Shown: piece after piece, positions 13,601 through 25,872 of the stretch | How positions within the stretch are numbered: the first letter of the stretch is position 1 | Layout: the number at the start of each line of letters is the position of its first letter | Source of the DNA: Moringa oleifera | Taxonomy: Eukaryota; Streptophyta; Magnoliopsida; Brassicales; Moringaceae | DNA length: 64,000 nt | Reading direction: 5' to 3' | Assembly: GCA_021397835.1 (NCBI GenBank) | Contig: JAJFZO010000575.1 | Span: 2,547,001 to 2,611,000 of the forward strand | Program-made: the position numbers and the translations under genes | The notes under the pieces: generated by a model | What the model saw: only the letters and a program-made list of their open reading frames with translations | The model's database searches: none | What the model was told of the DNA's origin: nothing

Positions 13601-16600
13601 TTTCTGTGTTTGAAGGCTCAGGACTGGCACGATATGCCCTAGAGTCCTTTTGCAGGTAAGAAGATGCTCTTACACTGGAGCGTTCATCCCGAACCAAGTG
13701 TTCTTCAGTACGAGATTGTGCTGACGACTTATCCTGTGATAAGAATATCACCAAGATAAGGGATAAACCAACCCCAAATTTAAGCAAATTAAACATCAAT
13801 TCATTTTATTAGATAAATAATTATCTGAAGAAAAATAAATCAACTTGTTCAGCTGTAAGCTAAGGAAAGCAGAGGCATCAAGCATGTGAACAGTTACAAC
13901 TAGTTGTTCACACAAAGTAAAGTTATTTTGGCCCCTTGATAAAGCGATCAGCATTATCAATAGGTAGTCTTTGGGACAATACAGAAACTACAACAATTTT
14001 CTTTTGCTTCCTTGGCATGATAGAAAAACAGAAAACAGCCACCTGATATGTGGCAGGACTTCAAGGGCTTTATTAGGCTTGCAAAAGTTCTGCGTAGAAA
14101 TAGTACAAGAGATAACCGGGATAAAAAGAGAATGAACCAGACTAGGCTGAAGCTCATAAACTTTTGTCTTAGATGTGGACAAAACCCTATAAAAAAAAAA
14201 TCAGATGTGATCTGGCTTAGACTATCTAAAGTTGCAAACCTAGGATACTCAGCTAATCATTGCTTGAATGCAGAGCAAAAGCCCTGATCTCAAACAGCAA
14301 GAACCATTTTAACACATTAAAAGTAACTACTGAGTCAGTATAATCAATGAAATTAAATTTGCATATACTCAACTCCAAAGTGCTACTCAATAACAGATTA
14401 TTAATCTGATCACCTAATATGTGAACTTCATTTCTAATATATCATTTTAACAGATCTCTACAGATTTACACCCTAAACCAAACTTATAGGCCTCAAATTT
14501 CAACTGCTACAAAATCTGGAACACGAAGAGTGCTAACATGACTTCATCTCAAATTCATCATGTCTCAAAACTCACAAATCACTGAATCACTAGTTGATAC
14601 TGTAAACTAAATGAAATCAGAGAATCCACGACTCAACTTTCATGATAAACTAACCATCTCCTTTTAGGTTTCAATGACTGTCAAATAGGTACAAAAGCAC
14701 TTTTATCCTGTGAATTAACACGGTTGGTCAATAGTGACTTGGAAGCCCCAGCTAAAAGTATACCCACAACTTCAACCCTCGTTCCCACACCATGGAAGAC
14801 CAAGAGTCGCATATAAATTAAAAATCAATATGACAGGCTAGGTTAATCACAGTCCCCAAGTGACAAACACATTACCCTATGGTAAAGATGGTATGCTCCA
14901 CTTGCACATGAAGACCATGAAAAACATAGATAGCATCTTTCCCAGTATTCAAAAACTATTTAAGAAAACACAAGCTCGAAAAAGGGGAAGGATGCTTTAG
15001 CAGCAAGAGTGAAACATGCAGAATTTTCACTTTGGTAAAACTTCCATGAAAAGATATGTGCCATACCTTTCACCTTGATGCAAATGAAGACAGCTAGTCC
15101 AAACTGTTCTAATGTAATAAGATCAGAATTTATAACTACAAACTAAGCAATTGTCAAGTTATTTAGATTATGATCCAAACTACAAATTAAAATCTCTAAA
15201 TATAGAAGAAAATATGAAACTAAATAGCAAGATTTAAATGCCTCAAAAACACCAGGACATGACAGCCTTGCCTGAGTTTTAATCCAGATAGAAACCATCG
15301 ATTTTAGGCAAAGAGGTGCATATGTTACAGCGAGAATAGCTAATATGGTTTTCACATATTTCTTCAGTAGATTTCAACCATGTAAAAATACCAAACCAAA
15401 TGACAGTGACTCTAAAATCAAAATTCTACGAATTGAACAATGATAATGTGCACAAAAAATTAGAAACACAAATGGCACGAGACAGTTGCAAAGAACTTAT
15501 AGAATGTTAATAGCCAGCACAGAATTTTGGATCGGGGCATCATTTTCTCAAGCACCAGCAAGTTGAACAATCCTACCCCTGCAATTGTGAGAAACTTGGC
15601 AAATAGAAATAGAAATGGATATACATTGACCATGTGAAAATTTATACTATCATCGTTTCCAGCAGTCTCAATTTTAATAAGATACTAAGAACTTACAGAT
15701 TGCGATTCAAACATTCTCGTCTCCCCTATGTAGTTAGGTTTAATTAATGGCCCTTCTGTATAAATCTTAGCAGTCTGAGCACTGAATATTCAGGGGAATG
15801 AATTGCTAATATCTTCATCTTCTCAACACTTGACAGGCAGCCCCAAAATTTGTATGTGCAACCATTTTTCGGTTGGATTCCTCACCTCTCTTTTGTATGC
15901 ATAAGTTCAATGATTTTGATTCCAGAATAGTCCAGCCTATAAGAGATTCAAGATCTAAATAATTGAAGGTGAAAGATAAATCTATAGCGTGCTTTCACTT
16001 TATAAAGAAAAAATTCAAATCCGACATCCAGTCAGGACCAGTTCCTCTCTTATCTGTTTGTTTCCATTCCAATTACCCCCTTCCTTAATCGCTCAATTCT
16101 TTCCTTTTCTACATCTTTTTTATCACAAGAACAACCGCGTATTCTTCTAACTCTTCATAGAGATCCTTTTCCCCCTTTCGGAAGTCAGAGATACTGGCTT
16201 TCTCCTTTTCACCTCATAAAAGTCTCAGTGAAGAAGTTTTTTGACATGTATAGAGAATAGGTTAATCGATACAGAGGTCTGAAGCTCTAGTTAACAATGT
16301 CCCCTTCTATTTAAGTCAAGCCTAACAATGGTCCACCAAATTAAAATGGAAGACATGCTCAAGATGTAATGTATATAGTCTCTGATTTTTTTTTTTTTTA
16401 AAAAGGATATAGTGTATATAGTAGGTTCTCCTAATCAAGCATTGAAGAACAACCCTATTTTGGCCACATGTGCAATGGTCATGCTCTGTGCATAGTCCCT
16501 TGAGAATCAACTAAGAGAGTCTGACGACAACAAAATAAAAGTTTGTCTTCATTGATTTAACACCTGTCCATTTTGCTATGGGAATCACAAGATATAGGTC

Positions 16601-19171
16601 TTAGGACAATTATATACAGGCATGGCAAGCCAAATTGCTGACTAAATAGGCAAACAGCCCTTTCACAAAAATAGAAGACATTCAGATGGCCAGAATTAAG
16701 TGAAATTCTATTGCACATCAGAAACTAACATCGAATTAGGATATTTTGGATCAAGTTCTCCTTGCTAAACTCACTATAAGTAGGAAGACATGATATCATG
16801 ACCTATATCAATTGAAAAACCATTCCAGGCTTCACAGCTGTAGAGAGTGACAATTAAGTGGAATATTCGCAGACAGTTTACTTGGTATATACTGCTTCAG
16901 CACTTAATCACAATAAGGATTGTAAAGCAACCTACTCCACACAAATGGTATATCTGTGCCACCAACAAGTCCAACACATATCACTACCATCTTTTACCAT
17001 GTGGCAGGAACATTAAGTTGAATTGAAACCTTAATGTTGACACAAGATCATCAATAGAAGAATTATACTTTTTATATTGTATTTCAACGAGTATCAAGTT
17101 TATTCTGACGAAGGAAAAAAAGGATTATCAAGTTTATTATCCTTCAAACTGGAAATTTAGTTTCCTCCACATATAATAAGAAGAAGAAGATCTGCAAATT
17201 GTTCCATCTAATAGGCATCAAGTGTCAATTATGAGTTGCAATATTGAGCAACATGAAGATGGATGAATTGGGAGCAGGAGATATCATCTGGAGGCAGGAA
17301 AAGTGCATGCATGATACAGTATTCACTAAGCCAAAAAGCAGTTAGTGGTGCCCAACTACTGTTGTTGCTTTATCAACTAGTTCATGCTTATTATTTAGTA
17401 AATGATGCAAAAGATTTAATAGATATCAATGTTAACAACAATAGAAAACAATACTAGCATGAAGGACCACCACCAGTCCTGCCCCTCCTCCCCTTGCTCC
17501 TTGTGTCATATATTTCTCTATTACTCTAGATTATCAGTTTAGCCAAAAGCTCTCCAAGTTTAAGCAATGATATGGTAATAACTTAGACAAGCTGCAACAC
17601 TTGGCATATCATGCTTCATCATTAAGAGTTTAGTTTCCACATACTTTCCTTGGCACGCCGTGTTATTATGTTGTCAACATGCATTTGCACAGGAGGATTA
17701 ATTTGCATTTCCTTGCATGTGTTCTGATAGCCTTATTTTTATTCTAAAATTGTTGAGCTTAAAACCTGAACAAATATGAAAGTCAGGAAATTGGTAGCCT
17801 GCAAGCAGATTGCATAGCCGTATTGACTGCTTTGTCATATATTATACAGTAGATCAATCGGAGCCATAGAAAAGACACACAAGGGGTTGGTGTTTGCCTC
17901 TGACTTTTCATCATATCTGAAACAAAATTTATGGAAATGGAGTTGCTGTGGAGGTATTTTGCTGGAAGTTAGAGTAGCTGCTACAGAAAGAAACAAAGTA
18001 GGAAGCCTCACTGCAGACATTTAAATGCAAAGGAATTGAAACCAAACTCTTATCTGTTTTCAGTTTTGTAATTGTCCTCTTGGAGGATAATTGTTTTATG
18101 GACATGGAACAAGTTAAAGGACATTGTTTCTTGATGTCCATTAACAGATAATAAGACCTCAAGCTGTTAGTGCCTGTCCAGTGCACCAGCCTTTTCTTGA
18201 ATAAATTAATCAATTATCCACATGCAAGAAGGCAAGAAGCCTTTGGAATCAGCCCACCCAAAGTCTCAATTTAAATTCTGATGAAATTGCTTGTCCATTG
18301 CATCTGATTGGTTAATTATGGAATGGAATGCAAGTACTGTAGTGGAATATTGAGAATTTGCTTAACCAAATTCATAATCATATGGAATGGATTGCAAGCA
18401 ATCTAGTTGAGTAGATCATATGAATTTGATTGACCAAATGCATATTCTTCCTCAGCCAGTGTAAGAATTAATCTGCTGCCAGCTTTTAAGTTTGGTGAAT
18501 TATGAAAAGTTACCTTTATGCCTTTTATATGTGAATCTCACAATCAAGCTGCTAAAATAACTTCCCATTAAACCAATGAAATTCAAGAACCCACGAGAAA
18601 CATAAGTACATATACACAAGAAATGTAAGCAACAAGGCAGCAGCAGGAGCAGCAGCTTTGAAATTTTAATTAAAACTAAATAACAAAGGAATGCAAAACT
18701 AACCGCCTTGGTAAACTCAATCCTAAGAGGATTGCCAGCAACAGGGAAGCCCTGGAGCGCTTTCATGGCTGCAATGGCTTCATCATCATTCTTGAAGTTG
18801 ATAAAGGCATAGCTTCGGCCTACCTGGAACGCCACGCTCTCCAGGTCCCCAAACCGCAGAAAATATTCAGTCAGGTCGCTCTCCTCAATGTTGTGCGACA
18901 GATTCCCCACCCACAGGTGCCTGGATGGGGGATTGCTCCCCCGCCCACCCGAAGTCCCCTTTTCCTCCGACCTCGAAGCATAATCCCTCCTATATCTCTC
19001 CCTCCCTCCTCCTCCTCTGCCAGACTGCACCACAAACCCACAAAACAAAATCACTAATGAACCCATATGTACACATATACCGTAAAATACCCACAAACAA
19101 ATAGAAGTCCTAAGTGGCTGCGATTTACAGTGCTTGTGAGATCAAATGAGAAAAATAAAAAAACTGACCAT
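10685..19171 (-). CDS. FPA-clade RNA-binding protein: two RRMs, SPOC domain, Gln-rich tail (At4g12640 type)
   Basis: Minus-strand exons: 19169-19171, 18704-19024, 12514-13733, 10685-11945; frame is kept and the product is 934 residues. After a Gly/Arg-rich start (SGRGGGGRERYRR), RRM1 spans about residues 35-108, with RNP2 in HLWVGNL and RNP1-like GRSYAFINF. RRM2 spans about 165-235 (VLWIGFPALL, GRSYAFVRF). The SPOC domain spans about 485-612, starting at KWEGTIAKGGTPVCRARC and split by an intron. The remaining third is Ser/Pro/Gln-rich with several Gln runs. FPA itself has three RRMs; two RRMs plus SPOC fits the sister lineage (Arabidopsis At4g12640, by memory). FPA acts in nuclear RNA 3'-end choice and flowering time; a similar RNA-processing role here is inference. 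Odd points: the initiator ATG is the whole first coding exon (ATG then GTCAGT), and intron 2 is about 5 kb. Confidence 0.88.
12371..12394. repeat. Homopolymer G tract (24 G)
   Basis: An uninterrupted run of 24 G follows a T run, then continues as a G-rich TGGGG stretch. It lies inside the last intron of the minus-strand FPA-like gene, so the transcript carries a C tract there. Exact length is the kind of thing sequencing and assembly often get wrong. Confidence 0.9.
13734..18703 (-). other. Large intron (about 5 kb) of the FPA-like gene
   Basis: The intron separates the RRM1 exon (phase 0 end) from the exon that carries RRM2. I looked for a missing RRM exon on the minus strand and found none; the flanking exons join in frame exactly where the two-RRM relatives do. 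The sequence is of ordinary, moderately AT-rich complexity with only short chance frames. Around 18300-18440 there is an imperfect local duplication sharing words such as GGAATGGA and GACCAAAT. Confidence 0.7.
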
Positions 19172-19399
19172 GGCAATTTCCGTTTCGGGTCGCGAGTAAG
19201 AGTGAGGCTTCGTTTCTAGATCTTCCTGTCGTTGGAGTTGAAAGAGAAGCAGTAAAAAATTGGAGACTGCAAGCTGCGTTTACATGAAAAATGTAAAGAG
19301 AAGAGATTGCAATCGTCCCGCGCCCATTACCTGACTCACAGACCCCGATTTTAGGGTTTGAGATTGAAGATGCGATAATTATCACAGTACCTGCATCAA

Positions 19400-21100
19400 A
19401 ATAATTTTCAAAAAAAAAAAAAAAAGCAAATATGGAAATTAGAATTTGACTTTGGTTGACTTGGCACGTGATAGCTTTCCGCTCAAATTTCTTCCATTCT
19501 TTTAGAAAGTCTGGATAAATATCTTTTAAAATTTTAAAATTATTTTAAAAATTAATTTATAAAATTATTTATAAATTTTGATTAATTAAAAATAATTAAT
19601 TTAAATTACTATTAAAAATAAATGTTATTTTAAAATTTAAGTTTTATTTTTTCTACAATCAAATTTTCACTTCAATTTTATTTAAATTGAGATTGAAATA
19701 CCATAATTATCATTTTCTCTAATTTTAAAATTTAAGATTGAAGATACCATAATTATCACTCTCAAATTTTACCTAAATTAAACTCTATTAAAAAATTTAA
19801 ATATAAAGATACTTTTAATTAAAGATATTTTATATAAATTTTAACTTTTAATTTTTTTACATATATAAAAATACATTTTAACTATCTTTGCAAAAAAATT
19901 AAATTTTTTAAGTATTAAAAATATTTTTTTAAAATATATTTTCAAAAATTTTAAAAAATTACAAAAATTAATTAATTAGTTAAAAAAATTTAAATTTAAA
20001 AATAAAATAAATATAAAATATAAAATTTATTTGAGTAGTTTTTAATCATTTTAATAATTAAAAATTATTATTTTTTATAATTATTTTAAATTAAAATATA
20101 ATTTTGACAAAATTAATAGATTAAGATTGATTTGCTTTGATATATTTTAAAAATTAAAATTTAATAAAAAAATAAAACTCATAATTTTAAATGGTATTTA
20201 TTTATAAAAAATTAAATATACTTATGTTATTAAAATATTGAATAAATTAAACAAATTTCACACTTTATTTTAAATTAATATCTTAATTTTAAATAATTTT
20301 TATAAACTATTTATCATAAATTTTTTTAAAATTTGAATCGAAAATTATAAAAAACATTTTAATAAGTAAAAAATTAATTTAAATATTGTTTATATAAATT
20401 AAAATTTATAATTACAATATTTTAAAAATTTTAATTACTTTTGATAAATTTTAATTGATTTAAATTAATAATTATGATTTGATTGGTTATGTTTTAAAAT
20501 TTAAGACTAATTTAAGAAAAAATATTTTTAAAATACTAAATAATATTTATTTTAAAAAAGTTATATTCTGAAAAAATCAATATCCGATCATTTTATTTTA
20601 CGTGAACCAAGAATCTAAGTTAAATTTAAACGAGCTTCCTAATCATTAAATTTTAAAAATATTTTATTTTATATGTTACTAAATTTATAAAATTTAATAT
20701 TTATCGACTTGTAATTATTATTTTACAATTGTCTTTTTTAACATAAATATTTTCATATGAAAAAGAGCATCCTAGTGATTTGATTGGTACGGTTAATTTG
20801 TCCATTAAAAATAATAAATAAATAAATAAGTATTTATTATTAATATATTTTTATTTTTAAAAAATTAGCATAAATTTCAAATAAAGTGTTCAAGGATAAA
20901 GTTGATTTTTTTTTTTTTTAATTTTTGGACTTGTCCATCTAATCTCTTTCCTTATTCATATTTAATTAAATTGGCTCTGAAGATTGACCGAGTAAACACA
21001 TGTTTCGTTTTCTAAGTACTTCTTTCTATACTTCTCAGGTTTCCAAATGCCTTGGCTGGTTCAAAGCAAGAATTTCTGACTTACTTATTAAATCAAAAAA
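19400..21100. repeat. Very AT-rich spacer with dispersed-repeat copy
   Basis: No gene is seen. The stretch is dominated by A/T words. The segment about 19840-20180 has the same order of landmarks (ACATATATAAAAA, then AAATTTTTTAAGTATTAAAAATA, then ATTTATTTGAGTA, then TTTTTATAATTATTTT) as blocks near 340-560, 34010-34240, 35280-35560 and 36060-36320. It appears to be one copy of a dispersed AT-rich element. Confidence 0.5.
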
Positions 21101-21194
21101 AAAAAACTTTCATCCTCAAGCTTGTATCATGTTTAAGATTCCTGTATACATATACACATAAATCTGAGATGAGCATATGAGGGAGTGTCAGAGG

Positions 21195-21660
21195 ATGAGG
21201 AAGCTCCTGGTGAGAGCTGCTGCATCTGGTTTGTTGGTAGCTTTTGTGCTGCTGCTGATGATGAATTCCTGTTCTCTGTTTGCAGAAGCCAGAATTTCCC
21301 ACTTTTCAGATATCCAATGTTATGCTTCACAGCTTAGTTTATTTTTATTAATCTTTCTTAATTTCTTTCTGATAAGTTTCTAATCATAAGTTTGAAATGA
21401 CAGATAATCTGTTCACACGGATTGTTAGGGAGGTTCCACCCAAAGCTATGAATTCTCCAGACACCAAATCTTCCAGTTCAGCAGTTTTGGCAGGTTTGGC
21501 ATTTGACACAAAACATGATTGCATTTACATGTAACCATGTTTTGTTATACTAAGATTTTGAAATCTGCATGCAGTGGGCTCCACAACATCAATAGAAGTC
21601 AGACTGCCTATGTTTGTGCGATCCTGTTTTGAGCTTCTGCTGTACCAGGAGCCTGTCTGA
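21195..21660 (+). CDS. Putative secreted peptide precursor, array copy 1
   Basis: Exons 21195-21318, 21404-21493 and 21575-21660 join in frame to 99 residues; an in-frame ATG at 21177 would add six. Exon 1 encodes a signal peptide (RKLLVRAAASGLLVAFVLL) with likely cleavage after SLFAEA, before RISHFSDIQ. Exon 2 encodes NLFTRIVREVPPKAMNSPD. The last base of exon 1 is T instead of the G found in copies 3, 5 and 6 (donor T/GTTATG), which changes one residue to Tyr and weakens the site. If the third exon is used, the protein gains a tail of about 29 residues (GSTTSIEVRLPMFVRS...) that no other copy shares, so the C-terminus is uncertain. Probably secreted and processed; I recognise no named peptide family. 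Confidence 0.65.
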
Positions 21661-22811
21661 AAAGCTTACAAGGATCCTGGATGCTGGCCTGGTGTGTATT
21701 AATTATCTTCAATTGATCTGATTTGCAGGCAATTATGTTGCTGGTGACTTGCCAATAATTAGATACCTTTTTAGCAATAAGCACAAATTTCAATCTTTTC
21801 TTGTGAGGAATAATGCTTGGCATGGCCTGAATGTTGCTTCATGACTTTCTTTGTCAGTACAACTTCAAAATTACTAAAATACTTATTCAATAGAGAGAAA
21901 GTTTACTTTAAAATTATCCTATACTTTTGTAGCAGCGTCTTATAAAAAAAACAACTTTAAAATACGTTAATTAAGTTTATTGTGAATTCACAAGCAGACA
22001 AAGAAAGTCGGTCCAAACATATATAAGTTTTTCAATTTGATACGTACATTCAAAATAAATAACAATAATACAAATGAAAGTCTGAATTTGACTGGAAGGG
22101 TTCAACCAGATTTTCACTCAATTAATCTTTTATTTTCAATTTTTTTGTTTATTTTTAATTTTTAAAATGTTAACATATATATGATGATTTTATCCAAATA
22201 TATTTTTTATCAAACAAAAGAATTTAAATACATTTAAGTGGGTATATAACTGGTAAATATTGAATATTTATTTTATTATATTAATAAATTCATAAAATTT
22301 AATATTCTTAATCTTTGATTATTAATTATTATATCAAATATATTTGTAGCATCAATTGATATCTTTAATTAAGTCTATACTCTTATGGGATGACACTAAT
22401 ATTTTGAATGATATATACTAGTGAATGGTATTTTTGTCTTAAAATACCTTAATAAATTGAATTTAAGAAATCTGTTTTTTTTATCTTTTCTTTATTAATA
22501 CAAAAAATTATTAAAAATAATTTATTTTTTAAACTCATTAACCTACCTAGTAAACATGTTTGATTTCTGAGCATATCTACGCGTTTTCTTTGTAAAATTG
22601 TAGTTTCTTTGGAATTCTGTTAACAGGTTTTAGAATGCAAGCAGAAAGCGAACTAATAGATTCAATAATTTCCTAATTAATGACTTGGCCATTTCAAAGC
22701 AGGAATTTTGACTAACTTAGTAAACTAATTATAAAAACAAAGAATTATGATCTATAATGCCAATTAATGATACAGGAAAGTAATTGAAAATGTTTTGTTC
22801 AAGGTTTCGCT

Positions 22812-22824
22812 GTATATATATATG
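22812..22824 (+). promoter_or_regulatory. TATA element of array copy 2, fused to a TG repeat
   Basis: A TATATATATATG tract lies about 60 bases before the ATG at 22875 and runs into a short TG repeat. The same position is TATA-like in the other copies. Confidence 0.5.
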
Positions 22825-22874
22825 TGTGTGTGTGTGTGTTAAGCATACACTTGATCAGACAAGGGTATCATACA

Positions 22875-23287
22875 ATGAGGAGGTTCCAAGAGAAAGCTGT
22901 TGTGTTTGGTTTATGGGTGGTGTACTTATTCATCACGATGAATTCACACTCTCTCTTTACAGAAGCAAGAATTTCTCAGATATCGCAAACTTACCATGGT
23001 TTTTTTTTTTTTTTTTTCTTTTGGCTGGTGTGTAGGGACCTGTTTGGCTGATGTTCTCTGATCTATCCTGATAATTTTCTGTCTGAATTTGGAAAACAGA
23101 AAATCTGGTGAGACGGATTGCTAGGGAAGTTCCACCGCGAGCTGTGTATCCCCCTCCATCACCAAACAAACCACCTGGGCAGGTCTGGCATCAGAGACCA
23201 TTTTTCAGAAAGCTAATAATCTTAGTTCTGTTTCATGCATGTTTTGTCATACTAAGACGGTGAACCTTGCAGATTCCTCGACCGTAA
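22875..23287 (+). CDS. Putative secreted peptide precursor, array copy 2
   Basis: Exons 22875-22998, 23100-23182 and 23273-23287 join in frame to 73 residues. The signal peptide is FQEKAVVFGLWVVYLFITM with likely cleavage near SLFTEA. The mature part begins RISQISQTYHE and continues NLVRRIAREVPPRAVYPPP, SPNKPPGQ and IPRP, then stop. Exon 1 ends ATG/GTTTTT, a donor shifted relative to the other copies but in the same phase (one base of a split Glu codon). The third exon contributes only IPRP. The basic core plus proline-rich tail resembles processed plant peptide hormones in style (CLE, IDA, PIP, HypSys), but none of their signature motifs is present. It is most similar to the damaged copy 4. 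Confidence 0.7.
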
Positions 23288-23790
23288 AACTGCTGTCTGA
23301 TTTGGGCTTAGAGACTGTGCACTCTCTGTGTGGGGTTCCAGGATAAACCCGTCTGAAAGCCATATATAGAGAATCCTGTTTCCAGGCCTGTTTATCGTTG
23401 TCATTCTTTCGTGTAAAATCTTCAATGAATCTGAAGTGCCTGCAATAAATTCTAGACTGTCACACGCATTACACTGTCTGCTTTGTACTGAATGCCAACT
23501 GAGGAACCTTTTCTCTTTGTTATTCATTTTCTTTGCTCATAAAGCGAACCAACAACTGCTGTGTGAAACTCTGAAAAAAGAAGTTCTTCCTCAGGAAATG
23601 CAAGCTGGCAACTTAAACTCTTAAATGCCTTGGATATTTCAAAGCACGAACTTTCCCTTAACTTTCCAGGAAAAAGGGGGGAAAATAAACAAAGAAGAAA
23701 ATTCTCCTTCTAGTTTATGTCAATCAACTTCAATCCCCATAGTTATAGAAAATTCAGGGATATTAAGAACTTTTGCTTGTTCGAGGTTCC

Positions 23791-23800
23791 TATATAAATA
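23791..23800 (+). promoter_or_regulatory. TATA box of array copy 3
   Basis: TATATAAATA lies about 55 bases before the ATG at 23847, inside a block (TTCGAGGTTCC ... GAGAGTGTCAGAGG) that is nearly identical upstream of copy 5 (TATA at 25817-25826). Confidence 0.6.
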
Positions 23801-23846
23801 AATATGTTAAGCAAACACATGATCATATATAGGAGAGTGTCAGAGG

Positions 23847-24145
23847 ATGGGAAAGGAGATTCTGAAAGCTGCTGTATTTGGTTTACTGGTAGCATACGTG
23901 CTGATGACCATAAATTCATGCTCCCTCTTTGCAGAAGCAAGAATTTCTCACTTCTCAGAAATCCAAGGTTATGTTTCACAGGTTTAATTATTCTGGTTAA
24001 TTTTCCTTCCTTCCTGATAAGTTTCTAACTGAATTTGAAAATGACAGAAAGTCTGTTCAGACGGATTGCTAAGGAGGCTCCACCACTAGCTCCTCCTCCT
24101 CCAAGACTAAATCCAGCACCTGGGGTTAAGAATGACCATTTTTGA
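23847..24145 (+). CDS. Putative secreted peptide precursor, array copy 3
   Basis: Exon 1 is 23847-23967 and exon 2 begins at 24048. Read through to the first stop (24143-24145), exon 2 ends NPAPGVKNDHF. The signal peptide (ILKAAVFGLLVAYVLMTI) is followed by SLFAEA and RISHFSEIQE, then SLFRRIAKEAPPLAPPPP, RLNPAPG. A donor at 24125 and acceptor before 24212 would instead add a Cys-rich tail of 18 residues to 24268. Copy 6, which has the same tail type, supports an end close to NPAPG, so I chose the unspliced end. The start MGKEI differs from the usual MRK/MGKL. Secretion is inferred from the signal peptide; function is unknown. Confidence 0.68.
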
Positions 24146-24898
24146 GAAAGCTAGTCTCTGTTGTGTTACTAGTAATAAAGTTTTGTCATAATAAGATGTT
24201 GAGCTGTGCAGGGTATTTCACTGCAAAACTGCAGCCTGTTTTTCTGCCACTGTTGGCTTCTGTGCTGAGATTCTGGAGCAGTGAAACCAGTTTTGATAGA
24301 ATAAGCATCCTGTGTGCTGGTCCAGTGTCCCGTCTCTGTAATCTTCCATGAATTATAGATTATAAAATACTATTGCTTCATGAACTTCTTCCTATATACA
24401 ACTTCAGGTTATAAGATAATTTCGAAAGGAAAAGTTTACTTTGACTTTTCAATCATTTATTTAGGAGATGTTGGCAAACAACTCAAGGGAAAGGTACATG
24501 AGTGACAAGTTGTCGAGAGTTATGGACTTTTGTATACAAAGTAAAGATTGTAAGAATAATACTTAGCTTCACACCAGAGCAAAAGAGTATCATCCTCCTT
24601 GTAGATGTAGCAACTCATCTTGGTCCATGTCTTGTAGTGTTATCATACATCCCATTCAGTCCTCACAATATGCTTTTAGCGACATTGAATTTTTGAATAG
24701 GACCATCATAAATTGTGTTTCAAGAACATCAGAAATGAGAGTATTAATGCTAAGAAGTTCTGCCAAAAGATCAGAATGTTAGGAAGTCTTTTGAATGCTA
24801 ATTAATGATTCAAGAAATTAATCGAAAACGTTTCACTTGTTCAAGGTTCCAATATATATATGTTAAGCATACACTTGATCATACAAGAGTATCATAGA

Positions 24899-25309
24899 AT
24901 GAGGAGGTTCCAAGTGAAAGCTGCTGTGTTTGGTTTATGGATGGTGTACTTACTGATCACGATGAATTCATACTCCCTCTTTACAGAAGCAAGAATTTCT
25001 CAGACATCGCAAACTTACCAATTTTTTTTCCCCTTTTGGCTGGTGTGTAGAGACCTGTTTGGCTGATGTTCTATGACCTTTCCTGATAATTTTCTGTCTG
25101 AATTTGAAAAAAAAAAAAACAGAAAATCTGGTGAGACGGATTGCTAGGCAATTTCCACCGCGAGCTGCGTATCCCCCTCCGTCACCAAACAGACCACCTG
25201 GGCAGGTATGGCATCAGAGACCTTTTTCAGAAAGCTAATAATCTTAGTTCTGTTTCATGTCATGTTTGTCATACTAAGACGGTGAACCGTGCAGATTCCT
25301 CGACCGTAA
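24899..25309 (+). pseudogene. Array copy 4: peptide precursor with a lost splice donor
   Basis: This is a close duplicate of copy 2. Exon 1 starts at 24899 (RRFQVKAAVFGLWMVYLLIT, then SLFTEARISQTSQTY). Exons 2 (25123-25205) and 3 (25295-25309) keep an open frame encoding NLVRRIARQFPPRAAYPPP, SPNRPPGQ and IPRP. Where copy 2 has ACCATG/GTTTTT, this copy has ACCAATTTTTTT, so the GT donor is gone. The next usable donor, at GTGT/GTAGAG, would create a stop (TAA) at the junction, and the unspliced frame ends after RDLFG. It could still be transcribed, but as read it cannot make the mature peptide by the normal splice. Confidence 0.65.
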
Positions 25310-25872
25310 AACTGCTGTCTGATTTGGGCTTAGAGACTGCGCACTCTCTGTGTGGGGTTCTGTTTTCCCGGATAAACCCATCTGACAAGCATATACAGAG
25401 GATCCTGTTTCCAGGCCTGTTTGTCGTTGTCATTCTTTCGTGTAAATCTTCAATGAATCTGAAGTGCCCGCAATTAATTCTAGACTGTCACACGTATTAC
25501 ACAGTCTGCTTTGTACTCAATACCAGCTGAGGAACCTTTTCTGTTTGTTATTCATTTTCTTCGCTCATAAATAGAGCCAACTGCTGTGTGAAACTCTGAA
25601 AAAGAAGTACTTCCTCAGGGACATGCAAATTGGCAACTTAAGCTCTTCAATGGCTTGGATATTTCAAAGCACGAACTTTCACTTAACTTTCCAGGAAAAA
25701 GGGGGAAAAAAAAAACAAAGAAGAAAATTCTCCTTCTAGTTTATGTCAATCAACTTCAATCCCCACAGTTACAGAAAATTCAGAGATACTAAGAACTCTT
25801 GGTTGTTCGAGGTTCCTATATAAATAAATATGTTAAGCAAACACATGATCATATATAGGAGAGTGTCAGAGG

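Noticed and set aside
13734..18703. A missing third RRM exon (FPA has three) inside the large intron
   Set aside because: No RRM-like translation on the minus strand, and the two flanking exons join in phase at the same place as in two-RRM relatives.
25141..25530. 129-codon plus-strand frame over copy 4 of the peptide array
   Set aside because: It overlaps the conserved peptide exon in another frame and crosses its splice sites; it is a shadow of the real unit.
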